Shown: piece by piece, positions 31,560 through 39,104 of the stretch
How positions within the stretch are numbered: the first letter of the stretch is position 1
How the letters are laid out: each line of letters begins with the position of its first letter
Origin: a virus
IMG/VR virus record: IMGVR_UViG_3300006920_000020
Span: 1 to 42,025 of that record
Direction: 5' to 3' (one strand)
Length of the DNA: 42,025 nt
Position numbers and translations under genes: made by a program
The notes under the pieces: generated by a model
Told to the model about the DNA's origin: nothing
What the model saw: the letters and a program-made list of their open reading frames with translations, nothing else
Databases searched by the model: none

Positions 31560-32017
31560 ATGTATTAAGTTTATTCGACGGAATGTCGTGCGGACAAATT
31601 GCCTTGGATAAATTAGGTATAAAAGTGGACAATTATTTCGCGTGTGAAATCGATAAAAGTGCGATGCAGGTAGCCCAAAAGAATTTCCCTAATACGGTAC
31701 AACTTGGAAGCGTTACGGATTTACTAGACATCGATTTATTATTGCCTAAAATTGATTTGGTTATCGGAGGCAGTCCGTGCCAAAGTTTCAGTTTTGCGGG
31801 TAAACGTAAAGGGATGGCCACGACTTGTAATATCGAGGTTTTATCTCTGGATCAATATTTGGAACTGAAGGACGAAAATTTCGTTTTCGAGGGACAATCG
31901 TATTTGTTTTGGGAATACCTCAGAATTTTACAGGAGGTTAGGGACGTAAATCCAGACGTTAAATTCCTATTGGAAAATGTAAATATGTCTAAAAAAATGG
32001 AAATCGGTAATTTCTAA
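31556..32017 (+). CDS. cytosine-C5 DNA methyltransferase, N-terminal part (frame broken at 31991-31997)
   Basis: 153 codons before a stop created by a frameshift. AdoMet motif I LSLFDGMSCGQIALD, motif IV GGSPCQSFSFAG with catalytic C75, and motif VI LLENV are intact. After MSKK the frame runs into MEIGNF and stops. Dropping one A from the A7 run restores the reading frame WKSVISNNLETEPVFINS, which is what the family has at this point, and continues to 32918. The whole gene would encode about 453 aa. It overlaps the metallopeptidase gene by 4 bases. The break may be true mutation, transcript slippage in A7, or a sequencing slip. Confidence 0.9.
   Translation: MNVLSLFDGMSCGQIALDKLGIKVDNYFACEIDKSAMQVAQKNFPNTVQLGSVTDLLDIDLLLPKIDLVIGGSPCQSFSFAGKRKGMATTCNIEVLSLDQYLELKDENFVFEGQSYLFWEYLRILQEVRDVNPDVKFLLENVNMSKKMEIGNF
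31991..31997 (+). other. A7 frameshift site in the C5 methyltransferase
   Basis: The run TCT-AAAAAAA-TGG needs six A, not seven, to keep the methyltransferase open. Frame from 31998 (TGG AAA TCG) is in phase with the downstream 32112 frame and carries the expected motif VIII RPRLYWSNI before that start. Homopolymer runs like this are prone to polymerase slippage. Confidence 0.9.
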
Positions 32018-32111
32018 CAATTTAGAAACTGAGCCCGTTTTTATAAATTCGACATCATTTTCGGCGCAGTCCAGACCTCGACTATATTGGTCTAATATTG
32101 AAATTGACGAA

Positions 32112-32918
32112 GTGCCCGAGAACACCTCAACGATCCAGGATATAATTATCGAACCTTCAGACCCTAAATTGTTGTTAGAAAACAATACGTATTGGGATTT
32201 AACTATCAAAAACGGGGAATTTAGAATCGACGAACTCTTAAAAAATTATAGAAACGTTGACGAATTGAGTAACGATATAAAATTGATCTCAGTAATTACG
32301 GGCGACACCCCGTCGAATATATCTCGACAAGGCGATCGAGTTTACAGTATTTCAGGTAAAAGTCCGTGTTTAACTACGTCCCAAAAAATAAAGGTCGATT
32401 GCGGCAGCGACGACGTTTATAAATGGCGTTTTCTATCGGCCGCAGAACACGAAAGACTGCAAACGGTACCAGACGGATATACTATTGGAGTGAGTGAGGC
32501 ACAACGATACAGAATGTTAGGGAATGGGTACTCAGACCGAGACAAGGCCCGAACGTTATTAGTTAGCGATTCCCGACCTCTGAGTACTCCTGTAAAAATG
32601 CTACATAGATATTTTAATAAAGGTTTTACCACTCTTATTTTTAAGTCTGAGGAACATTATATCGAGGTAAAAAAACACTTCGATTTACACTTTAAAGATT
32701 TATCCGCAAAAGAAATCGACCAAGTATGTATCGATGTTGATTTGTCGATATACGAAGGTCTTAGATATATGGTAAAATCTGAACGTGAGGCCTGCCAAAC
32801 AGTACCAATCGGCTACACCAACAACCTAACAGAAAACGAAGCCGCCGACCTTTTAGGGGACGGGTGGACGGTCGATGTAATTGCACACATTTTTAAAAAT
32901 ATGAAGTATGAAAAGTAA
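32112..32918 (+). CDS. cytosine-C5 DNA methyltransferase, C-terminal part
   Basis: 268 aa from the first ATG of the restored frame; the true coding frame extends upstream to 31998. It contains the target-recognition region, motif IX-X (QTVPDGYT at 32460 and MLGNGYSD at 32514), then about 85 residues, and a second block of the same kind (QTVPIGYT at 32796 and LLGDGWTVDVIAHIF). The second block carries the form of the end seen in ordinary enzymes, so the first is followed by an inserted segment. Translation of this part alone would give no enzyme because C75 and the AdoMet site are upstream. Confidence 0.85.
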   Translation: MPENTSTIQDIIIEPSDPKLLLENNTYWDLTIKNGEFRIDELLKNYRNVDELSNDIKLISVITGDTPSNISRQGDRVYSISGKSPCLTTSQKIKVDCGSDDVYKWRFLSAAEHERLQTVPDGYTIGVSEAQRYRMLGNGYSDRDKARTLLVSDSRPLSTPVKMLHRYFNKGFTTLIFKSEEHYIEVKKHFDLHFKDLSAKEIDQVCIDVDLSIYEGLRYMVKSEREACQTVPIGYTNNLTENEAADLLGDGWTVDVIAHIFKNMKYEK

Positions 32919-33360
32919 AGAACCAATCTCGGATTTAGCCGAGTTTTTAGGAGAAAAATACGAAAAGGAATCGGAAAAGTTAATCCAAAATAACGTCCGA
33001 CTGGCGACTAAATTATCGGCGATGCTCTGTATGTTTGAGGCGTATTATACCGAATATTCCCAAAACCAACAAGAGTTGATCCGACAAGTCGATGTCGCTA
33101 TGACTGAGAAAGCTGCAGACGATACCGACCATCTAAAACAGATTAAAAGAACATCGAAAAATAAATTAAACAGGATCAAAAACCAGGACGCCCGATTCGA
33201 TAAATTTTTCAAGGAGTTTAATAAAGAGTTTACAAAGTATTTCGGAGACGGTACCGGGGAAATGTCGGGTACTCTATTGGATGCGTTCGACGCTTTTTGG
33301 AATACCGTAGTAAGAATCGACGAAAAGTCCGTCGGTATAAATAAAGAATTTTTAACTTAA
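32908..33360 (+). CDS. hypothetical coiled-coil protein
   Basis: 150 aa, overlapping the methyltransferase by 11 bases. Helical throughout: an N-terminal LAEFLGEKYEKESEKLIQNN, a middle rich in Lys/Gln/Asp (KQIKRTSKNKLNRIKNQDAR) and a Phe-rich end (FDKFFKEFNKEFTKYF). No family recognised. It closes a block of overlapping genes; a leader of 25 bases with TAATAATCAATAAA follows, similar to the one before 18212. Confidence 0.55.
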   Translation: MKSKEPISDLAEFLGEKYEKESEKLIQNNVRLATKLSAMLCMFEAYYTEYSQNQQELIRQVDVAMTEKAADDTDHLKQIKRTSKNKLNRIKNQDARFDKFFKEFNKEFTKYFGDGTGEMSGTLLDAFDAFWNTVVRIDEKSVGINKEFLT

Positions 33361-33385
33361 TTAATAATCAATAAAAATAGAAATT

Positions 33386-33940
33386 ATGGCTAAAATAGCA
33401 GGATGGAAAGTTGACAAAGTGGCCCGAATTATGGTTAAACCTATGGTCGGAAAGTCCAACGAAATTAAAAAGGAAATGGAACAAATCTTGACGGATGGAA
33501 TTTTAAAAGTTTTACCAAAAGACGTTGTTTCCTTCTTTGAAAAATACCCGAATAGGATTAACAAACAGGGCTACATATCTTTAAAAACCGAGATACAAGG
33601 CGAGAAAAAGAAATTTAAAACGTCTATGTATGTTTATCCAAAATGTCCAGAGGTTAGCGATACAGACCTCGACAAAGTTTTAAAAGAGGGTACGCCTTTA
33701 CTAAAACAGCTAAACAGATTACAACGTAAAGAGTATAAAATAAGTGCGGAGGCAACTTCTTTTGAAAATAAGATTAAATGTACGTTGAGTAAATTATCTA
33801 CTTACGCAAAAATTAGAGATAATTTCCCAGAGGCTTACAAAGTACTAACGGAAAAAGTAGATAAAGTAGAAAACGACGAAGAGTCTATCTGCGACAATGT
33901 GGAAAAATTAAGAGCTGAATTTAACAAGAAATCAAAATAA
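33386..33940 (+). CDS. hypothetical protein, possibly Nmad5-like
   Basis: 184 aa. The C-terminal pattern NKIKCTLSKLSTYAKIRDNF-PEAYKVL resembles the end of the phage Nmad5 (nucleotide modification associated domain 5) group, where a Thr/Ser-rich turn precedes a W/F-PEA motif; the match is weak. The first part (VARIMVKPMVGKSNEIKKEM) is helical. It has a separate leader repeated before 18212, so it may share translation control. Confidence 0.45.
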   Translation: MAKIAGWKVDKVARIMVKPMVGKSNEIKKEMEQILTDGILKVLPKDVVSFFEKYPNRINKQGYISLKTEIQGEKKKFKTSMYVYPKCPEVSDTDLDKVLKEGTPLLKQLNRLQRKEYKISAEATSFENKIKCTLSKLSTYAKIRDNFPEAYKVLTEKVDKVENDEESICDNVEKLRAEFNKKSK

Positions 33941-33941
33941 T

Positions 33942-34352
33942 ATGAAAGCAGTACCATTTAAAGATCAAAACATCGTAATCGCTGAGAACCAAGAGGAATA
34001 CGAGAATTTACCAGCATTGGCACAAACGAACGGAATTATATCGTTTTGTATGGAGTTGGACGAAAAGGACATCGAAAAGGTTACGTCTGAAGGTGTGGCA
34101 AACATAACAGTTTTAAACTTTGGCGGGCCTGTACAACCGATCGCGGTATCTGTACATAAACCAGAGTTCCCAATATCGCCAACAATCCACACGGACAGCA
34201 ATCCTAAATCGTGGGACGATGAAAACGGTACGGCGACATTCGGTAAACCTCTGACAAAAATGGAGACTTTAATCCTAGAGAAAACGAAAGTACTTTGGAT
34301 CTCGACAATCACATACGGACGACCTTTACAACCAATTAGCCAAACTCTATAA
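33942..34352 (+). CDS. hypothetical protein
   Basis: 136 aa, starting one base after the previous stop. Beta-rich, with two similar turns VQPIAVSVHKP and LQPISQTL, and a middle rich in Thr and Asp. No membrane segment. Family not recognised. Placed between an Nmad5-like gene and a SEC-C gene. Confidence 0.5.
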   Translation: MKAVPFKDQNIVIAENQEEYENLPALAQTNGIISFCMELDEKDIEKVTSEGVANITVLNFGGPVQPIAVSVHKPEFPISPTIHTDSNPKSWDDENGTATFGKPLTKMETLILEKTKVLWISTITYGRPLQPISQTL

Positions 34353-34354
34353 TT

Positions 34355-34501
34355 ATGAGAAAAATACCGAGAGATTTAAAGTACGCAAATAAAGGATCTA
34401 ACACATTAAAAAGAAAATCCCCGAAGGTTTACAGGAATCAACCTTGTACCTGCGGCAGCGGAATAAAAGCCAAAAAATGTTGTTACTCGGCATATTCTTA
34501 A
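34355..34501 (+). CDS. SEC-C zinc-binding mini-protein
   Basis: 48 aa. A basic first half (MRKIPRDLKYANKGSN) is followed by PCTCGSGIKAKKCCYSAYS, a SEC-C motif in which three or four Cys (C-x-C-x8-C-C) bind zinc. In SecA this motif contacts ribosomes and SecB; stand-alone copies occur in phages with unknown role. Starts 2 bases after the previous stop. Confidence 0.75.
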   Translation: MRKIPRDLKYANKGSNTLKRKSPKVYRNQPCTCGSGIKAKKCCYSAYS

Positions 34502-34552
34502 TGCTTTTTTAGGACGGATATAAAAATAAATTTCACTTTTTTGTAAAAATAT

Positions 34553-34604
34553 TTTTTATATCCGTTTATCCGTTGTATATTTGTAGAGAACAAAAACGGA
34601 TATT
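34553..34604 (+). promoter_or_regulatory. early promoter and leader, twin of 17308
   Basis: An exact TATATTTG box at 34576-34583 is preceded by a direct repeat ATCCGTT-T-ATCCGTT (34560-34574) and followed by a leader ending GGATATTATG. The segment is close to identical to that at 17308-17351. Upstream (34525-34542) is AAAATAAATTTCACTTTT, which is similar to the element at 28982. Confidence 0.75.
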
Positions 34605-34844
34605 ATGACAACTTTTGAAACAGGAAAATCTTACGGAAACGATCTAACAATTAAAGTTTTATCGAGAACAGCAAAGACAGTAACTATCGAGACAACCGCT
34701 TGGGGAATCAAAAGGGTAAAAGTAAGAGAGTACCAAAAAGGGGTCGAGTCAATATCTTTTAAGGCTTGGTTAATTATAGCGACTGAGACATTTAATCCCG
34801 TGGTTGCCGCCCAGACTACAATGGAAAACGCATATTACAGATAA
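34605..34844 (+). CDS. hypothetical small early protein
   Basis: 79 aa starting at the promoter leader shared with the lipoprotein gene. A small beta protein (TIKVLSRTAKTVTIETTAWG) with a hydrophobic end (SFKAWLIIATETF). The pattern of an RTAKTVT turn is common among small Bacteroidetes phage proteins; function unknown. Promoter sharing makes it a likely early gene. Confidence 0.6.
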   Translation: MTTFETGKSYGNDLTIKVLSRTAKTVTIETTAWGIKRVKVREYQKGVESISFKAWLIIATETFNPVVAAQTTMENAYYR

Positions 34845-34846
34845 AT

Positions 34847-35182
34847 ATGCGTTACGATCTTAAACTACTGAAGGACGGACTCAGAGACGTAAAAAGGGAA
34901 CGGGACGACATAATGGGTCGGAGTTTTCCTTTTTTACACCAAGAGGAAATCGACAAGGTGGACGCCATCGTGGACCAGGTAGAATCTGCGATTAAACTTT
35001 TAGAAGATACAACCTTTAAAGTGGACGCGTTCGCAAATAAAAGAGCCTTGAAATTGGAGGACTATCCTATTATATCGGCACGGTTTGCAAGAGGGGAAAA
35101 TTTACAGGATCTCGCCGATAAATATGGAGTAAGTTACAAAACTGTACAAAGAGCAATTAAACATTATAAAGAAAATCGATAA
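34847..35182 (+). CDS. HTH DNA-binding protein
   Basis: 111 aa. Helical N-terminal region (LKLLKDGLRDVKRERDD), then a C-terminal helix-turn-helix with ISARFARGENLQDLADKYGV and SYKTVQRAIKHYKE, the form of resolvase/sigma region 4-type HTH (helix, GVS turn, recognition helix). It could regulate the switch to late genes or bind the GTAAACA array nearby (36438 on). No enzymatic motif. Starts two bases after the previous stop. Confidence 0.65.
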   Translation: MRYDLKLLKDGLRDVKRERDDIMGRSFPFLHQEEIDKVDAIVDQVESAIKLLEDTTFKVDAFANKRALKLEDYPIISARFARGENLQDLADKYGVSYKTVQRAIKHYKENR

Positions 35183-35186
35183 TATT

Positions 35187-35417
35187 ATGGATGAATCAAT
35201 ACAAAAATGGTATTTAGAAAATTTCTCAGATGATCCAGAAGGGGAAAATATAAACAATACATTAACTTTCGCAGAATTGGCGATAAATATCCCTAAAGTT
35301 TATGAACTTTTAGAGGTTCACGACTCAATAGTACGGGAAAATGTTTTTACAGAATTAGCAAACAGATTAAAACTTGAATACGACCAAATTTATAATGTTT
35401 GGTTACATAACGATTAA
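35187..35417 (+). CDS. hypothetical acidic small protein
   Basis: 76 aa, strongly acidic (DESIQKWYLENFSDDPEGEN and many Glu), helical. Size and charge are in the range of DNA-mimic proteins, but no further support is visible. It lies 4 bases after an HTH gene and 4 bases before the exonuclease start. Confidence 0.5.
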   Translation: MDESIQKWYLENFSDDPEGENINNTLTFAELAINIPKVYELLEVHDSIVRENVFTELANRLKLEYDQIYNVWLHND

Positions 35418-35421
35418 TATT

Positions 35422-36000
35422 ATGGTAAAAATATTCTACGACGTAGAGACTACGGGAACAAAGTCCAATCGACATTCGATACATCAATTATCTGGTATTG
35501 TTGAGGTGGACGGCTTAATCGCTGAGGAATTTAACTATAAAGTTAGGCCCCACGAAAAGGCAGAGATTACAAAAGAGGCGATGTCGGTTTGTGGTAAAAC
35601 TGCAAAGGAAATTTTATCCTATCCCGAAATGTCGGTGGTATTCCCTGCATTTTTAAACCTTTTAAAAAGATACATTAATCCATACGAAAAACAGACAAAA
35701 GCGTGGCTAATTGGTTTCAATAATCGAAGTTTTGACGACCTATTTTTGCGAATGTTTTTCGAGTTGAACAAAAACACCTATTATAATTCGTGGTTCTGGT
35801 CCGACTCAATCGACGTACTCTGTTTGGCCTCTGAATATCTTATGGACAGACGTAAAAGTATGCCGAGTTTCAAACTTAAACGTGTGGGATTAGAACTCGG
35901 ATTGGCCGTTGATCCCGACAGTTTGCACGACGCTTTATTCGATGCAAGATTGACGCGAGACATTTACAGGATAGTAACAGGAATCGAAATCGAGTTGTAA
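35422..36000 (+). CDS. DnaQ-like 3'-5' exonuclease
   Basis: 192 aa from the ATG at 35422; an upstream in-frame ATG at 35374 is rejected because it lies in the previous gene and adds no conserved residues. DEDDh motifs are visible: FYDVETTG (Asp, Glu), GFNNRSFDDLFL (Asp) and HDALFDARLT (His, Asp). It resembles RNase T/ExoI-type nucleases; expected substrates are ssDNA or RNA 3' ends. It may assist recombination or degrade host nucleic acid. The next gene begins just after the stop. Confidence 0.85.
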   Translation: MVKIFYDVETTGTKSNRHSIHQLSGIVEVDGLIAEEFNYKVRPHEKAEITKEAMSVCGKTAKEILSYPEMSVVFPAFLNLLKRYINPYEKQTKAWLIGFNNRSFDDLFLRMFFELNKNTYYNSWFWSDSIDVLCLASEYLMDRRKSMPSFKLKRVGLELGLAVDPDSLHDALFDARLTRDIYRIVTGIEIEL

Positions 36001-36001
36001 T

Positions 36002-36313
36002 ATGGGAAGATTTAAAGAAAACCTCATAGGTGTATTATCTATTTTGTTGATTGTTTATGTCGTTAAGACTATAAAATACGAGAGAAAAATACAACTTTAT
36101 AAAGATATTAAAGTTTTACAAACCGAGATAATTACCTCAGATAGTTGTACAATTTCAAAATTAAGAAGTATTATAAAATTACACGAAAACCACGTTTACA
36201 GGATGCAATTAATCGCAGGTATTAAAAACCCGGATAGTGTTTTTACCTATAAAGAAAAAGTCTGCAACCCCGTGAATTTTAAAAACCTTACTACTTATGA
36301 AAGCAATAAATAG
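36002..36313 (+). CDS. small membrane-anchored protein
   Basis: 103 aa with one N-terminal membrane segment (about 8-24, LIGVLSILLIVYVV) followed by a helical, basic region facing the periplasm or cytoplasm (KYERKIQLYKDIKVLQTEII) with two separated Cys. No lipobox. Function not recognised. It overlaps the next small gene by 17 bases. Confidence 0.5.
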   Translation: MGRFKENLIGVLSILLIVYVVKTIKYERKIQLYKDIKVLQTEIITSDSCTISKLRSIIKLHENHVYRMQLIAGIKNPDSVFTYKEKVCNPVNFKNLTTYESNK

Positions 36314-36404
36314 AGTATTAAATACATACGGAACTCCGTCGATAGTTGTCGCAATAGTGTCGATTATCGTAATATTTTTAAATATTTACTCCTTATTTCA
36401 GTAA
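36297..36404 (+). CDS. 35-aa membrane peptide
   Basis: Begins inside the 3' end of the previous gene and reads MKAINRVLNTYGTPSIVV then a hydrophobic stretch ending SLFQ. One membrane segment (about 15-33). The start with basic residues and overlap suggest coupled translation. It is the last gene of the early region before the repeat array. Confidence 0.5.
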   Translation: MKAINRVLNTYGTPSIVVAIVSIIVIFLNIYSLFQ

Positions 36405-36437
36405 CATATCTAAAATCCCACTAGCGGACGCATAAAC

Positions 36438-36890
36438 AAAGGTAAACAGTCGTAAACAATGATTGTTTACCTTTATTAGTCTGATACATAAGGGTTTACA
36501 GGCGGTAAACAATGTAAACAATAAAAAGGGTAAACTATACGGAGGTAATAAAGTAATAAACAACGTAAACAATAATAAACAATGATTGTTTACTTCAGAA
36601 AGTCAATGTTTACGGGGTCTTAGGTACTAAATAAACAATGTAAACAATAAAATAGTATATCTTTTTATATTATTAAATATATAGAAAATACCCATAAATG
36701 CACGCGATTTAGTATATTATATACTGTGACGAAATTTATCGTTTATATTGTTTCTTTGTTTACAGGGGGTTTAATTGTCTGGTTTATAGGTGGTTACGGT
36801 GGAACAATAAAATATCGGTCTTTTTGATTGTTTACATATTCGGGTTAATTGGCTGATTGTCTGATAGTTGGACGATAAAATATTGTTTAC
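36438..36890. repeat. GTAAACA/TGTTTAC repeat array at the early/late border (right copy)
   Basis: Non-coding, with about a dozen copies of GTAAACA: forward at 36442, 36452, 36505, 36514, 36565 and 36640, and reverse (TGTTTAC) at 36464, 36587, 36607, 36757, 36829 and 36884. Two perfect palindromes are GTAAACAATGATTGTTTAC (36452-36470) and TAAACAATGATTGTTTA (36576-36592). A further 11-bp inverted pair is AAAGGTAAACA/TGTTTACCTTT (36438/36464). An unrelated palindrome AGTATATTATATACT is at 36711-36725. Region 36630-36764 is collinear with 17017-17140. The gap from 36405 to the terminase gene has no other coding sequence that I can see. Confidence 0.9.
36452..36470. promoter_or_regulatory. perfect palindrome, candidate operator
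   Basis: GTAAACAATGATTGTTTAC is a 19-base perfect inverted repeat with a central G; a 17-base version sits 124 bases later (36576-36592). Dyads of this length are typical binding sites for dimeric HTH regulators, and the phage encodes two HTH proteins (17772 and 34847). Confidence 0.7.
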
Positions 36891-36914
36891 GCGTCTCGTT
36901 TTGTATTTATTTTG

Positions 36915-36922
36915 TAGATTTG
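36915..36922 (+). promoter_or_regulatory. late promoter -7 box before the terminase gene
   Basis: TAGATTTG is an exact TAnnTTTG box 20 bases before the terminase ATG. The -33 element is not clear (TTTTG at 36899 is too close); a reverse GTAAACA copy ends at 36890, so a protein bound there could act at this promoter. Confidence 0.55.
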
Positions 36923-36941
36923 TTAAAAATTATTTTTAGAA

Positions 36942-37448
36942 ATGTACAGCGAAGAGGATAAAAAGATAATGAAGTCCAGAATTGTCGAAGAGATCGAGAA
37001 AAAAAGATCTCTGCACGATATTTTGGAAAATGATATTTTGGGCGAGTTTCCTAACGCGTCAACAGTTTACGAGTGGTTAAATGAAAATTCTAATTACTAC
37101 GATGCCGAGTTTTCCAATAACTACGAGCGTGCGAGAGACATCCGAGCCGACAAAATATTCGAGGAAATGTTACAGATTGCCGATACGCCCGTCCTAGGCG
37201 AGACGGTTAAATCCGGATTGTTAGGGGACGAAACTACGACGGGCGATATGTTGCAGCATCGACGTTTACAAGTGGACACTCGTAAATGGATTCTCGGTCG
37301 AATGAAGCCAAAGAAATACGGGGACAAGATCGAAACCACAATTACAGGAGGGGACAAACCCGTACAAACAGTCGATTATACAAAACTATCTCCGGAGTTC
37401 CTGGAGGAACTAGCAAAACAAGCCGATGTCAATAAACCTAAATCCTAA
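36942..37448 (+). CDS. terminase small subunit
   Basis: 168 aa. N-terminal HTH-like region (SLHDILENDILGEFPNASTV and YEWLNENSNYYDAEF) for DNA recognition, followed by ERARDIRADKIFEEMLQIAD, and the block LQVDTRKWILGRMKPKKYGD, which is typical of Sf6 gp1-like small terminases. It recognises the packaging site and loads the large subunit. It overlaps the large-subunit gene by 23 bases. The repeat array directly upstream is a candidate binding site. Confidence 0.9.
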   Translation: MYSEEDKKIMKSRIVEEIEKKRSLHDILENDILGEFPNASTVYEWLNENSNYYDAEFSNNYERARDIRADKIFEEMLQIADTPVLGETVKSGLLGDETTTGDMLQHRRLQVDTRKWILGRMKPKKYGDKIETTITGGDKPVQTVDYTKLSPEFLEELAKQADVNKPKS

Positions 37449-38868
37449 CGAGGCACTGGCCGAGTTATGTCGTCGGTCGTTTTATAGATTTGTGCAAGAG
37501 TTTTGGAGTGTTATAATTCCCGAAGATCCCGTCTGGAATTGGCATATAAAATACCTATGCGACGAACTCCAACACCTCAACACTTTTGTAATGGCCCGAC
37601 AGCCAAAACCGTATGATTTAATTATAAACATACCTCCAGGATCTACAAAATCCACCATTGCGACGCAGATGTATAACGCCTGGGTCTGGACAGTTGATCC
37701 GTCCCAAAGGATTGTCGGGTCGAGTTATGCACATACTTTATCCCTATCCCACGCCGTAAAGACTAGGGATATTGTTACCTCGGACAAATACCAAACATTA
37801 TTCCCAACCGTGGTACTGAAGGCAGACCAGAGCGCAAAATCTGACTTTCTTAACACCTCGGGCGGGCAGAGGTTTACAACCTCAACGGGTGGAACAATTA
37901 CAGGGATGCACTCGCACCAAATCATAATCGACGACCCTTTAAATCCTAAGCAGGCGGCGTCTGACGCTGAGAGATTAACGGCCAACGATTTTTGTACTAA
38001 GACCCTATCGACCCGTAAGATAGACAAGAAAATATCCGTTACCATTTTGATAATGCAGAGACTCCACGAGGAAGATCCGACGGGGGTTATGTTATCAAAA
38101 AAGGGTAAAAAAATCAAACATATTTGTTTACCAGCAGAGGACAAAGGGAACGTATTACCGCCTGAGTTATCCGCTAACTACACCGATACAGGCCTGGGGA
38201 AATACAAACTTTTAGATCCTGTACGTCTCGACGATGAGGTATTGGCGGAGTCTAAAATCGACCTCGGTTCGTTCGGTTATGCAGGACAGTTCGACCAAAA
38301 GCCGGCACCCGAAGAGGGTGGAATAATGAAACGGGATTGGTTTCCGATTGTACCGTGGCAACAGGAGTACTCGAACCTGGTTTGGAACTTCGTAGCAGAT
38401 ACGGCCTACACCAAAGACGAAACCAACGACCCGTCTGGGTACATCGCATACGCTGAATACGAAAACGATTTTATTATCCGTATGGCTGAGACTGAGCATT
38501 TAGAGTTCCCCGAATTGTGTAAAGCTCTGCCGACTTTCGCACACGCCAACGGATATACTCGACGATCTTTGGTCGAGATAGAACCAAAGGCCTCTGGTAA
38601 ATCCCTGGTCCAGACGTTGAAAAAAGAAACTAAACTAAACGTAAAAGAGGGCGTACCACCAGCAAAGGACAAAACGGCAAGAGCCAAAGACAGTTCCCCA
38701 ACGTGTGAAGCTCAGAGGGTTAAACTAATCCGAGGGACTTGGAATAAAGCATTTTTGGACCAGGTTACTATATTCCCGAACGCAACACACGACGAGTATA
38801 TGGACTGTTTGACTATGATGGTCGGAGGTAAGAAACCAAAGAAAAAAGGTTTAAAACGTAGAAACTAA
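37426..38868 (+). CDS. terminase large subunit
   Basis: 480 aa. ATPase: Walker A-like PPGSTKST (70-77) and Walker B IIIDDP with D169-D170. Nuclease: VADTAYTKDE (near 325) and the late DEYMDCLTMM with further acidic residues, as in RNase H-fold terminase nucleases. It cuts concatemers and pumps DNA into proheads at the portal. C-terminus is basic (KKPKKKGLKRRN). A bidirectional terminator follows. Confidence 0.95.
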   Translation: MSINLNPNEALAELCRRSFYRFVQEFWSVIIPEDPVWNWHIKYLCDELQHLNTFVMARQPKPYDLIINIPPGSTKSTIATQMYNAWVWTVDPSQRIVGSSYAHTLSLSHAVKTRDIVTSDKYQTLFPTVVLKADQSAKSDFLNTSGGQRFTTSTGGTITGMHSHQIIIDDPLNPKQAASDAERLTANDFCTKTLSTRKIDKKISVTILIMQRLHEEDPTGVMLSKKGKKIKHICLPAEDKGNVLPPELSANYTDTGLGKYKLLDPVRLDDEVLAESKIDLGSFGYAGQFDQKPAPEEGGIMKRDWFPIVPWQQEYSNLVWNFVADTAYTKDETNDPSGYIAYAEYENDFIIRMAETEHLEFPELCKALPTFAHANGYTRRSLVEIEPKASGKSLVQTLKKETKLNVKEGVPPAKDKTARAKDSSPTCEAQRVKLIRGTWNKAFLDQVTIFPNATHDEYMDCLTMMVGGKKPKKKGLKRRN

Positions 38869-38869
38869 A

Positions 38870-38906
38870 AAGGCCCAACAGTTAGTCGAGCCTTACAATT
38901 TTTTTT
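38870..38906. terminator. bidirectional terminator between terminase and leftward genes
   Basis: Stem AAGGC/GCCTT (38870-38874 with 38890-38894) is followed on the plus strand by T8 (38899-38906) and on the minus strand by TTTTTAG. It separates the plus-strand terminase gene from the convergent minus-strand genes. Confidence 0.65.
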
Positions 38907-38918
38907 GAGGTGGTTTAA

Positions 38919-39098
38919 TTACCTCATTAAGTTAGATAATCCGAGAGCTAAATCGTCAGTTTGACAATTTTTACATTGTTTTACACCTCTTTGGATATTG
39001 TAATTTTCGTCGTAAACAGGGTAAGACATACCCAACATTTCCCCACCGCATAAGTCGCACGGGTTTTTAATTTCTAAAGATTTGTTTTTGATCGCCAT
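38919..39098 (-). CDS. 59-aa zinc-ribbon protein on the minus strand
   Basis: A leftward frame starting ATGGCGATC and encoding 59 aa. It has CDLCGGEMLG and, about 30 residues later, QCKNCQTDD: two CxxC pairs in zinc-ribbon arrangement, with MSYPVYDENYNIQRG between. It follows the 30-aa frame by 6 bases and ends before the bidirectional terminator. The only strand exception among genes here. Single zinc ribbons in phages often bind host RNA polymerase or nucleic acid, but the partner is unknown. Confidence 0.75.
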   Translation of the reverse strand: MAIKNKSLEIKNPCDLCGGEMLGMSYPVYDENYNIQRGVKQCKNCQTDDLALGLSNLMR

Positions 39099-39104
39099 AT
39101 TTTT

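Noticed and set aside
34490-34510. Terminator after the SEC-C gene (GCAT/ATGC plus six T)
   Set aside because: A stem of four to five pairs is too weak to claim, although T6 follows.
35374-35421. Longer start for the exonuclease gene at 35374
   Set aside because: It overlaps the previous gene and adds residues not needed for the first DxE motif; the ATG at 35422 has the typical TATTATG context.
36438-36890. CRISPR array
   Set aside because: The repeated unit is 7-9 bases in both orientations with irregular spacing, unlike CRISPR repeats of 24-40 bases with uniform spacers; no cas genes.
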